Both the position numbers and the translations under genes were made by a program. The notes below the pieces were generated by a model. That model made no database searches. It was given only the letters and a program-made list of their open reading frames with translations, and was not told the DNA's origin. Below are positions 11,501 to 21,392 of a stretch of 64,000 nucleotides of DNA, piece by piece. Source of the stretch: Loripinus fragilis (taxonomy: Eukaryota > Mollusca > Bivalvia > Lucinida > Lucinidae); NCBI GenBank assembly GCA_964019695.1, contig OZ026528.1:50591495-50655494 (forward strand), given 5' to 3'. Position 1 is the first letter of the stretch. Each line of letters starts with the position of its first letter.

Positions 11501-12304
11501 TATAAACACATTTATACAGATGGTTCAAAAGATGATATGAAAGTAGGATGTGCAGTAGTATCTGACGACTTCTCTGAAACTATGCGAATTCCAGATGGGT
11601 CCTCAATTTTTACAGCAGAAGCAAAAGCTATTGATTTAGCATTAGACTTTATTGCCGATTGTGAAACTTCAAATAAATTTGTTATATTTTCAGACTCCCT
11701 TTCAGTTTTAAAATCTTTAGATCATACATCTTCAAAAAATCCCCAAATTCAAAAACTACTTGAAAAACATCATGAATTATCAGAATTTAATGAAATAGTT
11801 TACTGTTGGATCCCTAGCCACATTGGCATTGCTGGCAATGAAAGTGTGGATCAAAAAGCAAAAGATTCATTAAATTTACACCCGACAAACTTTTCAATAC
11901 CTTATGCAAATTTTAAATCTTTCATCAATAGGTACATTCTAAACAAATGGCAAATTTTATGGAATAACAGTGTTGGTAATAAACTCTTTGAGATTAAACC
12001 TGTCATTGGACAATCTCAATCAGTAGTACGAAATGTCAGACAGGAGGAAGTTGTCCTTGCTCGTTTACGTATTGGACATACAAGGATCACACACTCATAT
12101 CTTTTAAAACGAGAGGAGCCACCGTATTGTTTTGGATGTGATACACTCTTTACAGTCCGCCATTTTCTACTTGAATGTGATGATTTTTCTCATATAAGAA
12201 ATAAATATTTTCATGTTGATACAATCAAACAATTGTTTAATGATGTACCTATTGATAATGTTTTCTTATTCTTAAAAGAGATTAATCTTTTTAACAAATT
12301 GTAG
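8558..12304 (+). CDS. LINE ORF2 (endonuclease, RT, RNase H), subfamily 2, intact
   Basis: A 1248-residue intact polyprotein. The ATG at 8558 (MKVSNLSIY) is chosen because the copy at 55920 starts at the matching place; the open frame itself begins further upstream. Order: a short hydrophobic N-terminus; endonuclease with WNCRGL, QETFLK, LLGDFNGH and SDHFPI; RT with ATGPDE, YRPIALTSC, FQSGFRAGRST type motif, FFDLEKAYD, GVPQGGVLST and the catalytic YVDD (about residue 688); RNase H with IYTDGSKDD (Asp near 988), FTAEAKAIDLALD, FSDSLSVLK and WIPSHIGIAGNE; and a C-terminal CFGC...RHFLLEC zinc knuckle. RNase H in ORF2 is a mark of the I superfamily. All catalytic motifs look present, so this is the most complete ORF2 in the window, but it has lost a proper 5' end and a complete ORF1 of its own. 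Confidence 0.93.
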   Translation: MKVSNLSIYLLILSFLSVMDYKHTIIQWNCRGLKPKFDEISLLLSQQKPSIFCLQETFLKPDDKISLKGFNIYNYIHSNCQRPSGGSSIFVKSSCPQRNIQLTTELQATAVSVTLDKEITICSIYIPPSFSLKTEHLDSLLKQLPSPYLLLGDFNGHNILWGNKENNSRGELIENFITNNDICLMNDKSNTYMHDPTGSFSSIDLSLCHPSLFLDFNWSVCKDQHHSDHFPIVIKSNTSTVEDHNPKWKLNKANWEVFQSLCTETITVESFKDSSDPLSDFTSSLIDISSKCIPKTSTNPTKSNPWYNDECKEAIKTRKKALNKFKKYPTKDNLNEVKVFRAKARRTIKISKRKSWRSYVSKINPKTPIKKVWDMIRKISGKTKSPSYTHLNHPVTETKSTSKFDIAETLGETFLNNSCSRNYSEKFQKVKAEQEKIKLNFKSANTEEYNNLFNFDELLDAIKQSHDSATGPDEIHYQMLKHLPESSLQALLDIFNHIWTTGDFPEDWRLATVIPIPKPGKDHAEPTNYRPIALTSCLCKTLERMINKRLIWYLESNNLLSRYQSGFRAGRSTNDNLVKLETFIRDAFVKKEHVVAVFFDLEKAYDTTWRYGIMKDIHKLGLRGRLPTFIESFLADRAMQVRVGSTLSDLYDQEQGVPQGGVLSTTLFNIKINDIVKCLDNLTDCSLYVDDFCICFRSKSMRTIERHLQQNLNKIEHWATNNGFKFSKSKTQCVHFCQLRKQHDDPVLTLYGSPIPVVQEYKYLGLIFDKKLSFIPHIKYLKAKCLKSLNILKVLSHTTWGADRTTLLQLYRSLIRSKLDYGSIVYGSARKSYLAMLDPIHHQGLRLALGTFRTSPTASLYVEADEPSLNTRREKLSLQYAIRIAENNSNPAHDVTFQPKYTDLYENKPNFIKSFGVRTLPVLESANINFKNIDKTFTPNVPAWCINKPKLLFDLHSGKKSETSPIIMKSNFQELKSHYMEYKHIYTDGSKDDMKVGCAVVSDDFSETMRIPDGSSIFTAEAKAIDLALDFIADCETSNKFVIFSDSLSVLKSLDHTSSKNPQIQKLLEKHHELSEFNEIVYCWIPSHIGIAGNESVDQKAKDSLNLHPTNFSIPYANFKSFINRYILNKWQILWNNSVGNKLFEIKPVIGQSQSVVRNVRQEEVVLARLRIGHTRITHSYLLKREEPPYCFGCDTLFTVRHFLLECDDFSHIRNKYFHVDTIKQLFNDVPIDNVFLFLKEINLFNKL

Positions 12305-12971
12305 CTATTTTTTTCGAACTGTTTACTTTTTTTAAACTTGCTTTCAGCATATCATTTCCTTTTTTACAGGAGAAGATCATGTATAGTCATCTGATTAGCC
12401 TATGTTGTTGTCAGATATTGTACATGATCTTCGCTGTAAAATGATTACTATTTTATTGTCTTTGCTATACTCATATGTTTAATGTGTTAAATTGTTAATA
12501 TTTTAGCTTATCTATAATAGTTTTAATGTTCAGTAATACTTCTCTTACCTAACCTTGATGACGCTAATGACCCAAAAGGGTTGATGCGTCGTTAAACTCC
12601 AACTCATCATCATCTTAAAAGAGATTAATCTTTTTAACAAATTGTAGCTTTTTCCTTTGAACTGTTTACTAATTTAAACTTACTTTCATCATATCTTTTT
12701 CTTTTTTGCAGGAGAAGATCATGTATACTCATCTGATTAGCCTATGTTGTTGTCAGATATTGTACATGATCTTCGCTGTAGAATGATTACTATTTTATCG
12801 TCTTTGCTATACTCATATGTTTTATGTGTTAAATTGTTAATATTTTAGCTTATCTATTATAGTTTTAATGTTCAGTAATACTTCTCTTACCTAACCTTGA
12901 TGACGCTAATGACCCAAAAGGGTTGATGCGTCGTTAAACTCCAACTCATCATCATCATCATCATCATCATC
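12271..12971 (+). repeat. Tandemly duplicated LINE 3' end and ATC-repeat tail
   Basis: The last codons and 3' UTR occur twice in a row: CTTAAAAGAGATTAATC starts at 12271 and again at 12614 (period 343), and both copies run to the GACGCTAATGACCC hairpin and CTCATCATC tail. The first copy ends in two ATC units, the second in about eight. Each copy holds GAAGATCATGTA facing TACATGATCTTC, a 12 bp stem. Confidence 0.9.
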
Positions 12972-14146
12972 GTGGTAGTTAAAATGCTATCGTGGTAGTT
13001 TCCAAGACTTTGTAGTATATGTTTCTGAAGTGTTACAAAACATTATAGTGGTTGTTTGTTTCACGTGATAACCCTCGAACTCGTTAATAAATTACCACGG
13101 TAAACAAATAAATCACATTTCAAGACCATGAAGAAGCTAAGCTGAGGACTCAAGAGATTCAATGTGATGCTTGACAGGTGGAGATCATGCCCTGGACTGC
13201 CAAACATCACCGCTGGAAATCTAAAGCAAAAGAAGGTCATTAGTTGAACCGTGGTGGACCAAGCGACAGACAAAAAAAGAATGATATAAAAAAATTGCGT
13301 CACTTGCTACGTTAAAATTGTTCCATGTTCAGTCAACTTGGCTGGCAGGAAAGATAAAATGGAAGGCTAAAACTACTGGCCCAAAGTATCGCTAGTAATT
13401 GCGCTTCAGGAAAAAAGGGAAATGTCCTCGGGTTGGGACACTTTTTTATATACATGTGAGTGTGATGATGAACGGGCATGTGTGTTGGGACACTTTTTAT
13501 ATACATGTGAGTGTGATGATGAACGGGCATGTTATTTGATAATTAAAAAGCATTTTTATTATTAACAAAATATGTGAATATCCCTTCTTTTCATTCTTCT
13601 CATCATTTAAATAGCCCACTAAAATTAAAATTCAGTCAGTCGACATTTGTTTTCTGACAAAAGATTGTTTGAAAAGGTCTTCGTATGAATAAGAGGGGTA
13701 TTCAAGGTTCGGCCCACACACCCCGTCGTTATAAAAATGAAGTAGCCCCTGAATAGTGAACATCTGCTGATGCGAACTACTACTAAATTCCTACAAAGTC
13801 TTGGAAACTACCACATAGCATTTTAACTACCACGATGAGCTGGAAACTACCACACAGGATGAACGGGGCATGAATCCTTTACCAGTCAATGCTCAGATTT
13901 TTTTCTGTGTAGGAATGCTTATTCAAGGTCTTTTTTATCATTTCCATCGTCAAATGATAAAATGTTCCATTTAATTTGACAGATTGGGCTAAAATCCTTC
14001 GAATTTCGGGGAAAGTTGGTCCGATGCTCATTGGGGAAAAACGAATCTAAAGACAGAAAATAACTTTTCAAACACAAATTTGGGCTAGAGGGGACGCTGA
14101 GACATATTTACACGGAACCACATTGTCTGATTTCACCATTGTTCGT
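12972..14146. other. Internal part of the TIR element, no gene
   Basis: Between the LINE tail and the right TIR. It holds a second inverted pair (12970-13015, TGGTAGTTAAAATGCTAT; and 13790-13845 in reverse), several ACTACCAC motifs, and a roughly 50-base direct duplication at 13434-13530 (TTGGGACACTTTTT, GTGATGATGAACGGGCATG). No transposase frame is seen. Confidence 0.7.
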
Positions 14147-14300
14147 TCTTAGTTGTAAAATAAAACAAAAATGAAAGAGACACCAACCTTTCTTTATCCA
14201 TTTTTCGGCCTGGAAACTACCACGACGTGTCCCGGATGTGGCTTGGGAACAAAATTAAGTTAACACGATTTCGTGGTAGTTCCTAGGTTTACCACCCGTG
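14147..14300 (-). repeat. Right terminal inverted repeat
   Basis: Reverse complement of 3045-3198 with about eight differences by eye. Its outer end CCCGTG is followed by the CTAAC target duplication. Confidence 0.85.
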
Positions 14301-14597
14301 CTAACATCACAAATAAAATCACTGATCATGTGTATTTTGTTTGGATAACCTCAGTTCTTGTTAATTTTTTTCTAAAATTACCCAGTATATCATAATATTG
14401 CAAACTGAATAGAATCAAGGCATGACTCCAAAACAACTGCTAAGCACGCTGATGATCGCCCAAAAGCTGTATTGTATGTCGGGACTTAATAGTGATCTGT
14501 GTGAGATGAAGTCTGCAACGATACCTCATTATATGTATGCAATGTAACGATATTTGCCTCACCGACAACTTGAGAGCCTTATAAATAACATAGATTT

Positions 14598-14807
14598 ATG
14601 ATTTGATTTGTTTGATTCTTTACGTCCCATCAAAAATCTTTCAGTTATATATGGTCCTAAGGGACGAGTATGCCTGGGTTGAACCAGTACTAAGCTAGGA
14701 TAAATGTGTCTTGCTCAAGGACCACAAGGCAGTGAAACTGGTGAGGCTCGAACTGCAGCCCTTCTGTCTCGAGTCAAGCACTCTACCACTGAGCCACTGC
14801 GCTCCCT
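14598..14807 (-). mobile_element. tRNA-derived SINE
   Basis: On the minus strand it starts AGGGAGCGCAGTGGCTCAG, giving an A box (TGGCTCAGTGGTAGAGTGC) and a B box (GTTCGAGCC) at tRNA-like spacing, then an unrelated body and an AT-rich tail (GGGACGTAAAGAATCAAAC). Length about 210 bases. The same family is at 25990-26187, with a tail fragment at 2738. It is a SINE rather than a tRNA gene: there is no 3' acceptor half. Confidence 0.85.
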
Positions 14808-15728
14808 AATAGTTCTGTGAGCTCAAATATTAAGCCTAATCATGCAGGATGTTTAAAGTAATAGATTCCCCCCCCCATTTTTTTCCCAATTTCATCTGAC
14901 ATGTTCCAATTATTAGCATGTATTTACAAGGGGAGCTTAAAACCATGTATATCAAGATCAGCTGGATTCTCAGGTGCCAGCTGTCCTGGTTCTACACAGT
15001 TTCAAAACAGGATATATTTAAAGTTTAGCGTGATAAATGGTATGCTAATTAAAGCAGATTAATTCAAATGGAAAATGGTAACATTCTTTTTGTACAATAC
15101 AATATATTTCTAAGGTTATTTTTTAATATATACATGGCCACCAATATATCTCCTTCATCGCATATACCAGTTGGATTAAACTTTCTGTTTTATAATTTTG
15201 AGAGCAAAATTTAGAAATCGGGCAGTGCTTTTCAATAAGACAATAATTAAACTTTTCAACACTGATATTGGTTTTAAGAGGATATTCTGCTGGACAGCTT
15301 AAACTGTTTTATATTGAAAAAAAAATTACATTGTTTCAACTTCAACACATATTCTAGAAAAAGTTTATGTGCCAGGGGAAACTACTTCAGGTATGACAAA
15401 GGTTAACACCAAGGCCATTGAATAGCATTTTCGGATTTCTAAATTTTTGTATTGTTTAGAGAAAATAATGATTTGCCGAATTTATGGTCCATCCCGTTCA
15501 TAGGAAACAGGTCAATCTTCATAACAGAGTATTGATTTTATGCGACGAAGGAGATGGATTGGTGGTCGTGATATAACCCTAAGTGCTGTATCGTGAAATT
15601 ACATGACAATTCAATATAGGTATCATCAGAATCAAGGACTGTTGAAGCTAGTGAGATGTATAGTGTTCATAAAACACTATGGGCAAAGCCACAAAGATAT
15701 ACATCGCCTAGATAATAGCCATTTTTTG
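14808..15728. other. Intergenic stretch, no gene recognised
   Basis: Unique AT-rich DNA. One short degenerate copy of the GATCAGCTG repeat lies at about 14955-15010 (GATCAGCTGG...CCAGCTGTCCTGGTT). Nothing else recognised. Confidence 0.6.
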
Positions 15729-17041
15729 TTAGTACACAATAAATTCCATACAAGTAAGAGCTTTTGAAAACAATGGCAGTCCAGCGAATACTGGATCAAA
15801 TTTCTCCATTTTATATTTACTTCTTAGCTTACTGGGCAAAGCGTCTATGCCAAACTTGGGTTTGTTTTTCATTGGAGGTTGTGTAGGCATTGTTTGAAAC
15901 TTAAAACTGTCGCATAAATATTCTCCCAATGTCCTGCCTGGCTTTAAAATGAATGTGCACATTCGTCCCGTAAGAGACTTTTCCAGAGCCTGAATTTCAG
16001 CAGAGTCCATAACTAATATTTGTTTCATGTTTCTTTCGAGAAATTTCTCTGCAGTATCATTGAAAAGAACAACTGCCTTTCTGCTTGTATCGTCTCCTAC
16101 ATCCACTGACAGCTTCAGACCGCTACAGGAGACAAAATAGTCTTTGTCGCATTTCCCACACCAATGCAATGCATTATCTAATAGCACCACCCTGCTGTTA
16201 CATTTTACAGTGGGACACTTATCATAAAATGCTTATTTTATGTCCACCACCAACACTTTACTCTCTACTTCTGAGCGACTCCCTGGCTCTTGACTGATAT
16301 CCAGCAGCATTTTTCGCAGGGTTTTTCCTGTCAGGAGTTATTTCTGCACATGGTGTTGTGGCTGTAGAAAGAAAGCAGCTGTAGTCCCTGTCGCTTGGCT
16401 TCACTATTCTTATTCCTGTACTACCCATCAGTACATGAAGGGCCCCAAAAATTTTAAGTGTCACATTTTGCAAGAGCAGCACATCATTAACGCCAAAGTT
16501 GCATTTTTTTATAGCATTTCCAATTAATGAGTATTGAATTACACCAGTGTTGTCTCTTAGCCTTGCCTTCACAATTTGTTGTGAATATAAAGGCTCTGGA
16601 GCAGAATTATATAGCACTTTTCCCACAACAGATACAGAACTTCCAGAGGAATAAGTGTTTAATTCTGCAATAGGTGCTACATTCAAGGGGGCACAAATGG
16701 TTGAATGTTTAGCGGTGTTATTCTTCTAATACCAGCTGACATTCATGTTCAGTCCTGGCATACTCTCTTTTAATTAGGGACACTTTTACATGACTGAGTT
16801 CAAACGTTTCATCTGTTTTCAAAATATCATCAAATTTGTTAGACAAGGACACAAAATCTATACAGCTGGTACTATCGACCAGAATGCCTGTAATTTTGAA
16901 ACCCCCTGGGCTCTTCATTGTTGTTTTTGATGCTTTTCTTTTCCATTTTGTCAAATCTGTCCTGAACTGAAGAGAGGCTCCGAGATTTATGCTCCCCCCT
17001 TCTTTTTGAGTTGTAATGTCTTTAATTTGCACAAACTCCAT
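15729..17041 (-). pseudogene. RPA70-like ssDNA-binding protein gene, frame-broken
   Basis: Three consecutive open segments read on the minus strand in three different frames: about 17041-16718 (starts MEFVQIKDITTQKEGG), 16686-16258 (VAPIAELNTYSSGSSVSVVG) and about 16226-15729. The middle segment looks like an OB-fold DNA-binding domain (PIAELNTYSSG, ARLRDNTGVIQYSLIG). The last carries a zinc ribbon, CPTVKC, 13 residues, then CGKC: the spacing of the RPA70 domain C zinc ribbon, followed by a typical domain C stretch (KAVVLFNDTAEKFL). The first segment may be a further OB fold. Gaps between segments are about 30-70 bases, short for bivalve introns, so frameshifts in a retrocopy or transposon-borne copy are more likely than splicing. 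RPA-like proteins also travel in Helitrons; no Helitron ends were seen here. Confidence 0.65.
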
Positions 17042-19318
17042 TATGTCTAAATAAAATAAAAAACATATCCAATATTTACTTCTTTGACCGTTATATTTAA
17101 ACCTGCTAGCTCTAAAAAGTGTGCACAAGTTTCTTTGGCTATTATAATACTACTCAAGGGAAACAGAGAAGATCCTGATCAGCCAGCTTTATCATAAGAC
17201 AGCTGGAAAAGACCAAGATTGCTTCCAAATACTTATGTGTTAAAATATTCCAATACAATATTTTGTATTTATACGAAGATTGGTACCCAATATGTTGTTT
17301 GATAGGTTTTTATAAACAAGCTTGCTTTCTAGTGAATATCCTTGCTTGATAATAATAGAAAATGTTTTATTTTAATTTACAGCCTGATTTGATTTACCAA
17401 CTGATGGACAATATATGACTCTAAGTTTGCAAAAAAATATTGTAACACTTGAATGGTTTATTTAGTTAAAAACAATACAGCTATTCATATAGGAATCAAT
17501 ACTCTTAAAACACCAATCACAAAAAGTTGTCTGTCATCCCCGTTACGCCATCTGTTTTTTTAAGTCCCCTTGACAATTAAAAGTGTAGATCCAGATCAGA
17601 TTGCATTGTTTGTTTTGTTGCTCTACGTCCCAAGTCAACATGGTCATGGCGGGACAATCAGTTCACGTAAACACACATTTTCCTGGGCAAGCATGAACAA
17701 GCAGTTAACCAGTACTTCGTGCACCTACTTTCGCTTGTAAAACTGACAACAACCCTTCTCAAATGATTCAGCAGAAGGGAGGAGAATGACCGTAGAAATT
17801 AGTTCATAATCAATCTCAACAGAGTATGGGACCGATCAGGATCAAATTCGCAACCCCCGGATCTGCAGTCAGACTCGCATCTGTTGCCAGACACATTACC
17901 GACTGCGCAGATTGCATTGTTATCTGGGTCTGCACTGTTTGCCTCTATACTTAAGTAAGACAATAAACAGACAATATTTTGGATGCAGGTATTTTGCTAT
18001 CATTTTTATACAATGATTGCTTCTAGACTAGCTCTTGTCTGATAAACAATAGTTTTGATTTATTTTCTGCAATAGTATACTGAAAACAAAAAAAAGCATA
18101 GCAAGTTAAGATACTTCTAAGGACATTGTAATATGCTGCACCAAATTAAAGCACAACAATTTCATAATTATTTAGGTCTATATCATCAGTGCCAAGGCCT
18201 ACAGCAAATAGTAAAACTCAAGGTCTTTTCAAGTTAACCAGGATCTCTCAAGGTGGGTTTAATTCCCAAGTACTGTTTAAGAGAGCCCTATAAATCAAGT
18301 AGTTTTCAAGCCTGTGCAAACCCTGATTGCTGCAAGAGGCATACAGGTACTGTTTGCATGCATTGAGTCACAGGAGAAATATTTGATTAAGTTAAATAAT
18401 GGTAATCATTCAAAGGGATCATAAGATATGATGCTGACACAAACTAAAGTGTAAACCCCATAGGTCTGAAGTGAAACCATGGATCCTGCACACCACTCCA
18501 CTGAGATGTACATTTAATGGAGCTTATTGAAAATGTGTACTTAGAGTTCAGGAGATATAGGCACAGAACTTAAGTGTAAATAGAGTCTGGTCAGTGAGTT
18601 TTTGGTGCTACACATCATCTGAGAGTTGGAACATTTTTGTGAAGTTTGATGAAAATCTATAATACTTTGATAGATTTCCACCATACTTCACTCTTATGAC
18701 AAAGTGATCAGGAGATACTGGCTAGACACTAAGGTTGCACTGCAGACACAGACCACAATACCATCTGACTCAAGTGTGCTAAAAATAAATTTTATTTTAT
18801 CAAACTTACACAACAAATCTGTAAACAACTCAACTGGAAAGTAGCATAGACACCGTAAAGCAGAAAGAAACCTGAAAAAAATGGAGAAAAATACATAGCT
18901 CTCTAGATGTGGTTGATCAGCTACCAGCTAAACCACTAACCAAAAAAAATCAGCAGAACTAGTCATTAATAGAAATTTATTGATAGGGTGACTTCAACAT
19001 ATTTAAATGTATGTATATAGAGCATTGCGAACCGCCTACAAATGTTACTTTTCCATAAAATATTGATTTTATAAGTTGGCAAATAACAGATGGAGAATGT
19101 CATGTCATGATTCTAAGCTGATGCATCAATGAAAAGTTTACTGGTTTAAAGTATCTCAGTGACTGCTGGCACAGCAATTTCCACAGCACCTTTGCTTCAG
19201 TAGAGTAGCAGGCATTCCTTCTTCGTGAGTGTATTAAGTTAGGCTTAATCTTCAAAATGTCTAAAATTAATCAACTGTGCCTTTTGTAGCAAACACAAAT
19301 TCAACACAACTTAAACTT
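17042..19318. other. Intergenic stretch with one SINE, no gene
   Basis: Unique AT-rich DNA apart from the SINE-like unit at 17606-17912 and a short GATCAGCCAGCTT motif near 17178. The part at 18420-18800 repeats phrases such as CAGGAGATA and resembles the cores of tandem-core repeats elsewhere in the window, but no unit boundary could be set. Confidence 0.5.
17606..17912 (-). mobile_element. tRNA-derived SINE, second family (probable)
   Basis: On the minus strand GCGCAGTCGGTAATGTG can serve as a degenerate A box and GGGGGTTGCGAATTTGATCC as a B box. The tail side holds GGGACGTAGAGCAACAAAAC, analogous to the GGGACGTAAAGAATCAAAC tail of the SINE at 14598. Degenerate, so moderate confidence. Confidence 0.55.
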
Positions 19319-21308
19319 GAGGACCTGTAGGTCCTGAGCCGCTCACCTGATCTATTTAATAATGTTAAAACAGGCCAAGGTCAGCTATGACTTATAATAA
19401 AACAAATTTTGTTTTACCATATACATGTACTAAGGGGTTGCAACCATTTTGGTCAAGTGACCTAACAACCCTATGAATACTCCATAAAACAGCCCAGTTA
19501 TTTCAGAGAAACCACAATGTTTTAACATAAGATAGGTATGTGGCAGTCCAAATGAGTGGAATTGGATAAAAGGTCACAGGTCAGCTTGACATTCAGTGCT
19601 TATATAAAACCATGGTCTCATAAGATTTAACATTTCTCGAAAGTATAATGTTTATGTCTTAAACAGTTATAGAAAAATTAACATTCCAAGATTCCCATAT
19701 AAATGCATAAGGATCAAAGGACCAGTGTCTATAAGGCCTGTTTCACGGCCACTATGAATTTCCTTTAAACTTTGTGTAATAAAAGTAGTATGTCTTAGCT
19801 GTTAAATCATGAAATGTTGGATCAATAAATGAAGTTTTATGAGTTGTATATTCATTTGAAGTGGGTGGGGTAATTCCACCCCAAACAGGGTCATGCTACG
19901 AAAACGACTATATTTTTATAACCATATGTAGCTGGGAATCATCCATTTCAAGATTATTTATGGGATATCAGTAATAAAAACTGACGCTTATGATATTTTA
20001 AAATATTTATAAATGATAAGTATAAACTCACTTGAAAGTCATACCAAAATTTTAGTATTTTTTCTTCTCCAACTTTGCAAAAAAACACAACATTTTTTTA
20101 TGCTTAAAGTGATTCAATTGATATTTAGGGGTTACATGCTATATAAGAAGGTAAAAATAGAATTATGAAGAATTGTTTCCATTGTGATTATTTTAAGAGT
20201 TATCTGCCAACAAAACCAGGATTTTTTTTATTTTATCAAAATTTTAGAGTGGGTTTACAAGCATTAGATATTTTAGATACAGCATTGCTTTTAGGTTACA
20301 CAATGGTTGCTCATAGTGTCTAGAATAAAACAAAGGTTTCACATCGCTGATATGATCTGGAAGTCAAAGGTCAAGGTCACTAATACTTAAAACTTGTATA
20401 CGGCTCAAACCGCGAACACCTCTTTCATTTTTTGACCTTGCATACTCATATTTGCTGCAATAAGTGCATATCATGTAAATATTTCAACAAAAGCCTCAGA
20501 ATATGGATATGACCTTAAAATCAAGGTCAAAGTCAAAAATATTCTTAAATCTGTCACACTGCTCATAATACAAACTCCTCTTTCGTGCATTGATGGGATG
20601 TGTTTATATTTAGCACAATAATTGCTTATAATGTGTTGATTAAAATAAAGGCTCAAAATAGCTGATATGACCTTCAGGTCAAAGGTCAAGGCCACGCATA
20701 CTTAAAACCTGTCAATTGCTCTAAATGCAAATATTTTGACCTTGACCTTAAATAATATGTCATAACAGCAACCTGAAACCACTGATGATATCTAAACATT
20801 AAGGCAATAAGTGTGCAAAATATATATATTATCTCCATAGAAACTAGTAAAGAATACTCACTTTACAAGCCATAGAACCAACCAGAATTTAAATATTTTT
20901 GAATATTTTTGAGTTGTAAATATTTGACATTTGACTGGAACACAGAGAGTTTTTTGTCATCTACATACCTCAGACAAACACTGTTGCAAATGTTTATATC
21001 CTCCATCGAAAAAGTAAGAGGAGTGGCACTAGGAGCCAAACAATCTGATAATATTTATAGGTCATTTGCATTAATAGCACCTCTATCAAAGAATACAGAA
21101 GTTCATGTTGCGAGCCGTAGGACGGATTCTTAATACCTCGACCTTTGATCCCACGGTCATATTGGTGCTCTGAAACCTTCATTTTAATGTATCTAACAAA
21201 AATGAGAAAGGAATTCACGTCAACATTTATAAGATATATTTGACCTAGACCTTTTGCTCCTAGGTCATTGCAGTAATCTGAAACTTTCATCGTGATCACC
21301 ACAAAATA

Positions 21309-21392
21309 TGCGAGTGGCGAGTGCAGTACCCAGTGGTAGAGTGCTTGAGTCGAGATAGAAGGGTTGCGGATTTGGGTCTAACAGGTGTAACT
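21309..21392 (+). repeat. SINE-like head inside the foldback
   Basis: CCCAGTGGTAGAGTGCTTGA resembles the A box region of the SINE at 14598, and GGTTGCGGATTTGGGTC could be a decayed B box. Degenerate and partial. Confidence 0.45.

Larger units (their letters stand above)
3199..12971 (+). mobile_element. Chimeric I-superfamily LINE (two subfamilies joined)
   Basis: From 5' to 3': a 5' UTR, complete ORF1 and the first part of ORF2 (endonuclease and RT fingers/palm) of subfamily 1, then at about 7318 an abrupt change to the ORF1 of subfamily 2 without its first ~30 residues, followed by an intact subfamily 2 ORF2, a 3' UTR present twice and an ATC-repeat tail. Subfamily 1 never resumes after the tail, so this is not one LINE inserted into another. 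The order (5' part of one RNA, 3' part of another) is what a template switch during reverse transcription would give. ORF1 CCHC knuckles and an RNase H in ORF2 place both parts in the I superfamily; Nimb-like is likely for a mollusc. No target duplication was found. Confidence 0.85.
3045..14300. mobile_element. TIR DNA transposon (non-autonomous) split by a LINE
   Basis: Both ends carry the same roughly 155 bp sequence in inverted orientation, starting CACGGGTGGTAAACCTAGG at 3045 and ending with its complement at 14300. The flanks repeat CTAAC directly (3040-3044 and 14301-14305), as expected for a 5 bp target-site duplication. The element's own DNA is 3045-3198 and about 12972-14300 (roughly 1.5 kb); the rest is an inserted LINE. 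No transposase frame is visible. A 5 bp duplication and a terminus beginning CAC are features of Transib/RAG-like transposons, but the terminus is not the usual Transib heptamer, so the superfamily is left open. Confidence 0.75.

Noticed and set aside
3199..12971. Subfamily 2 LINE simply inserted into the subfamily 1 LINE
   Set aside because: The second half of subfamily 1 does not resume after the subfamily 2 tail and no target duplication flanks subfamily 2.
14760..14807. Possible tRNA gene on the minus strand
   Set aside because: A and B boxes are present but there is no matching acceptor stem, and the same sequence recurs with a common non-tRNA body, which is a SINE.
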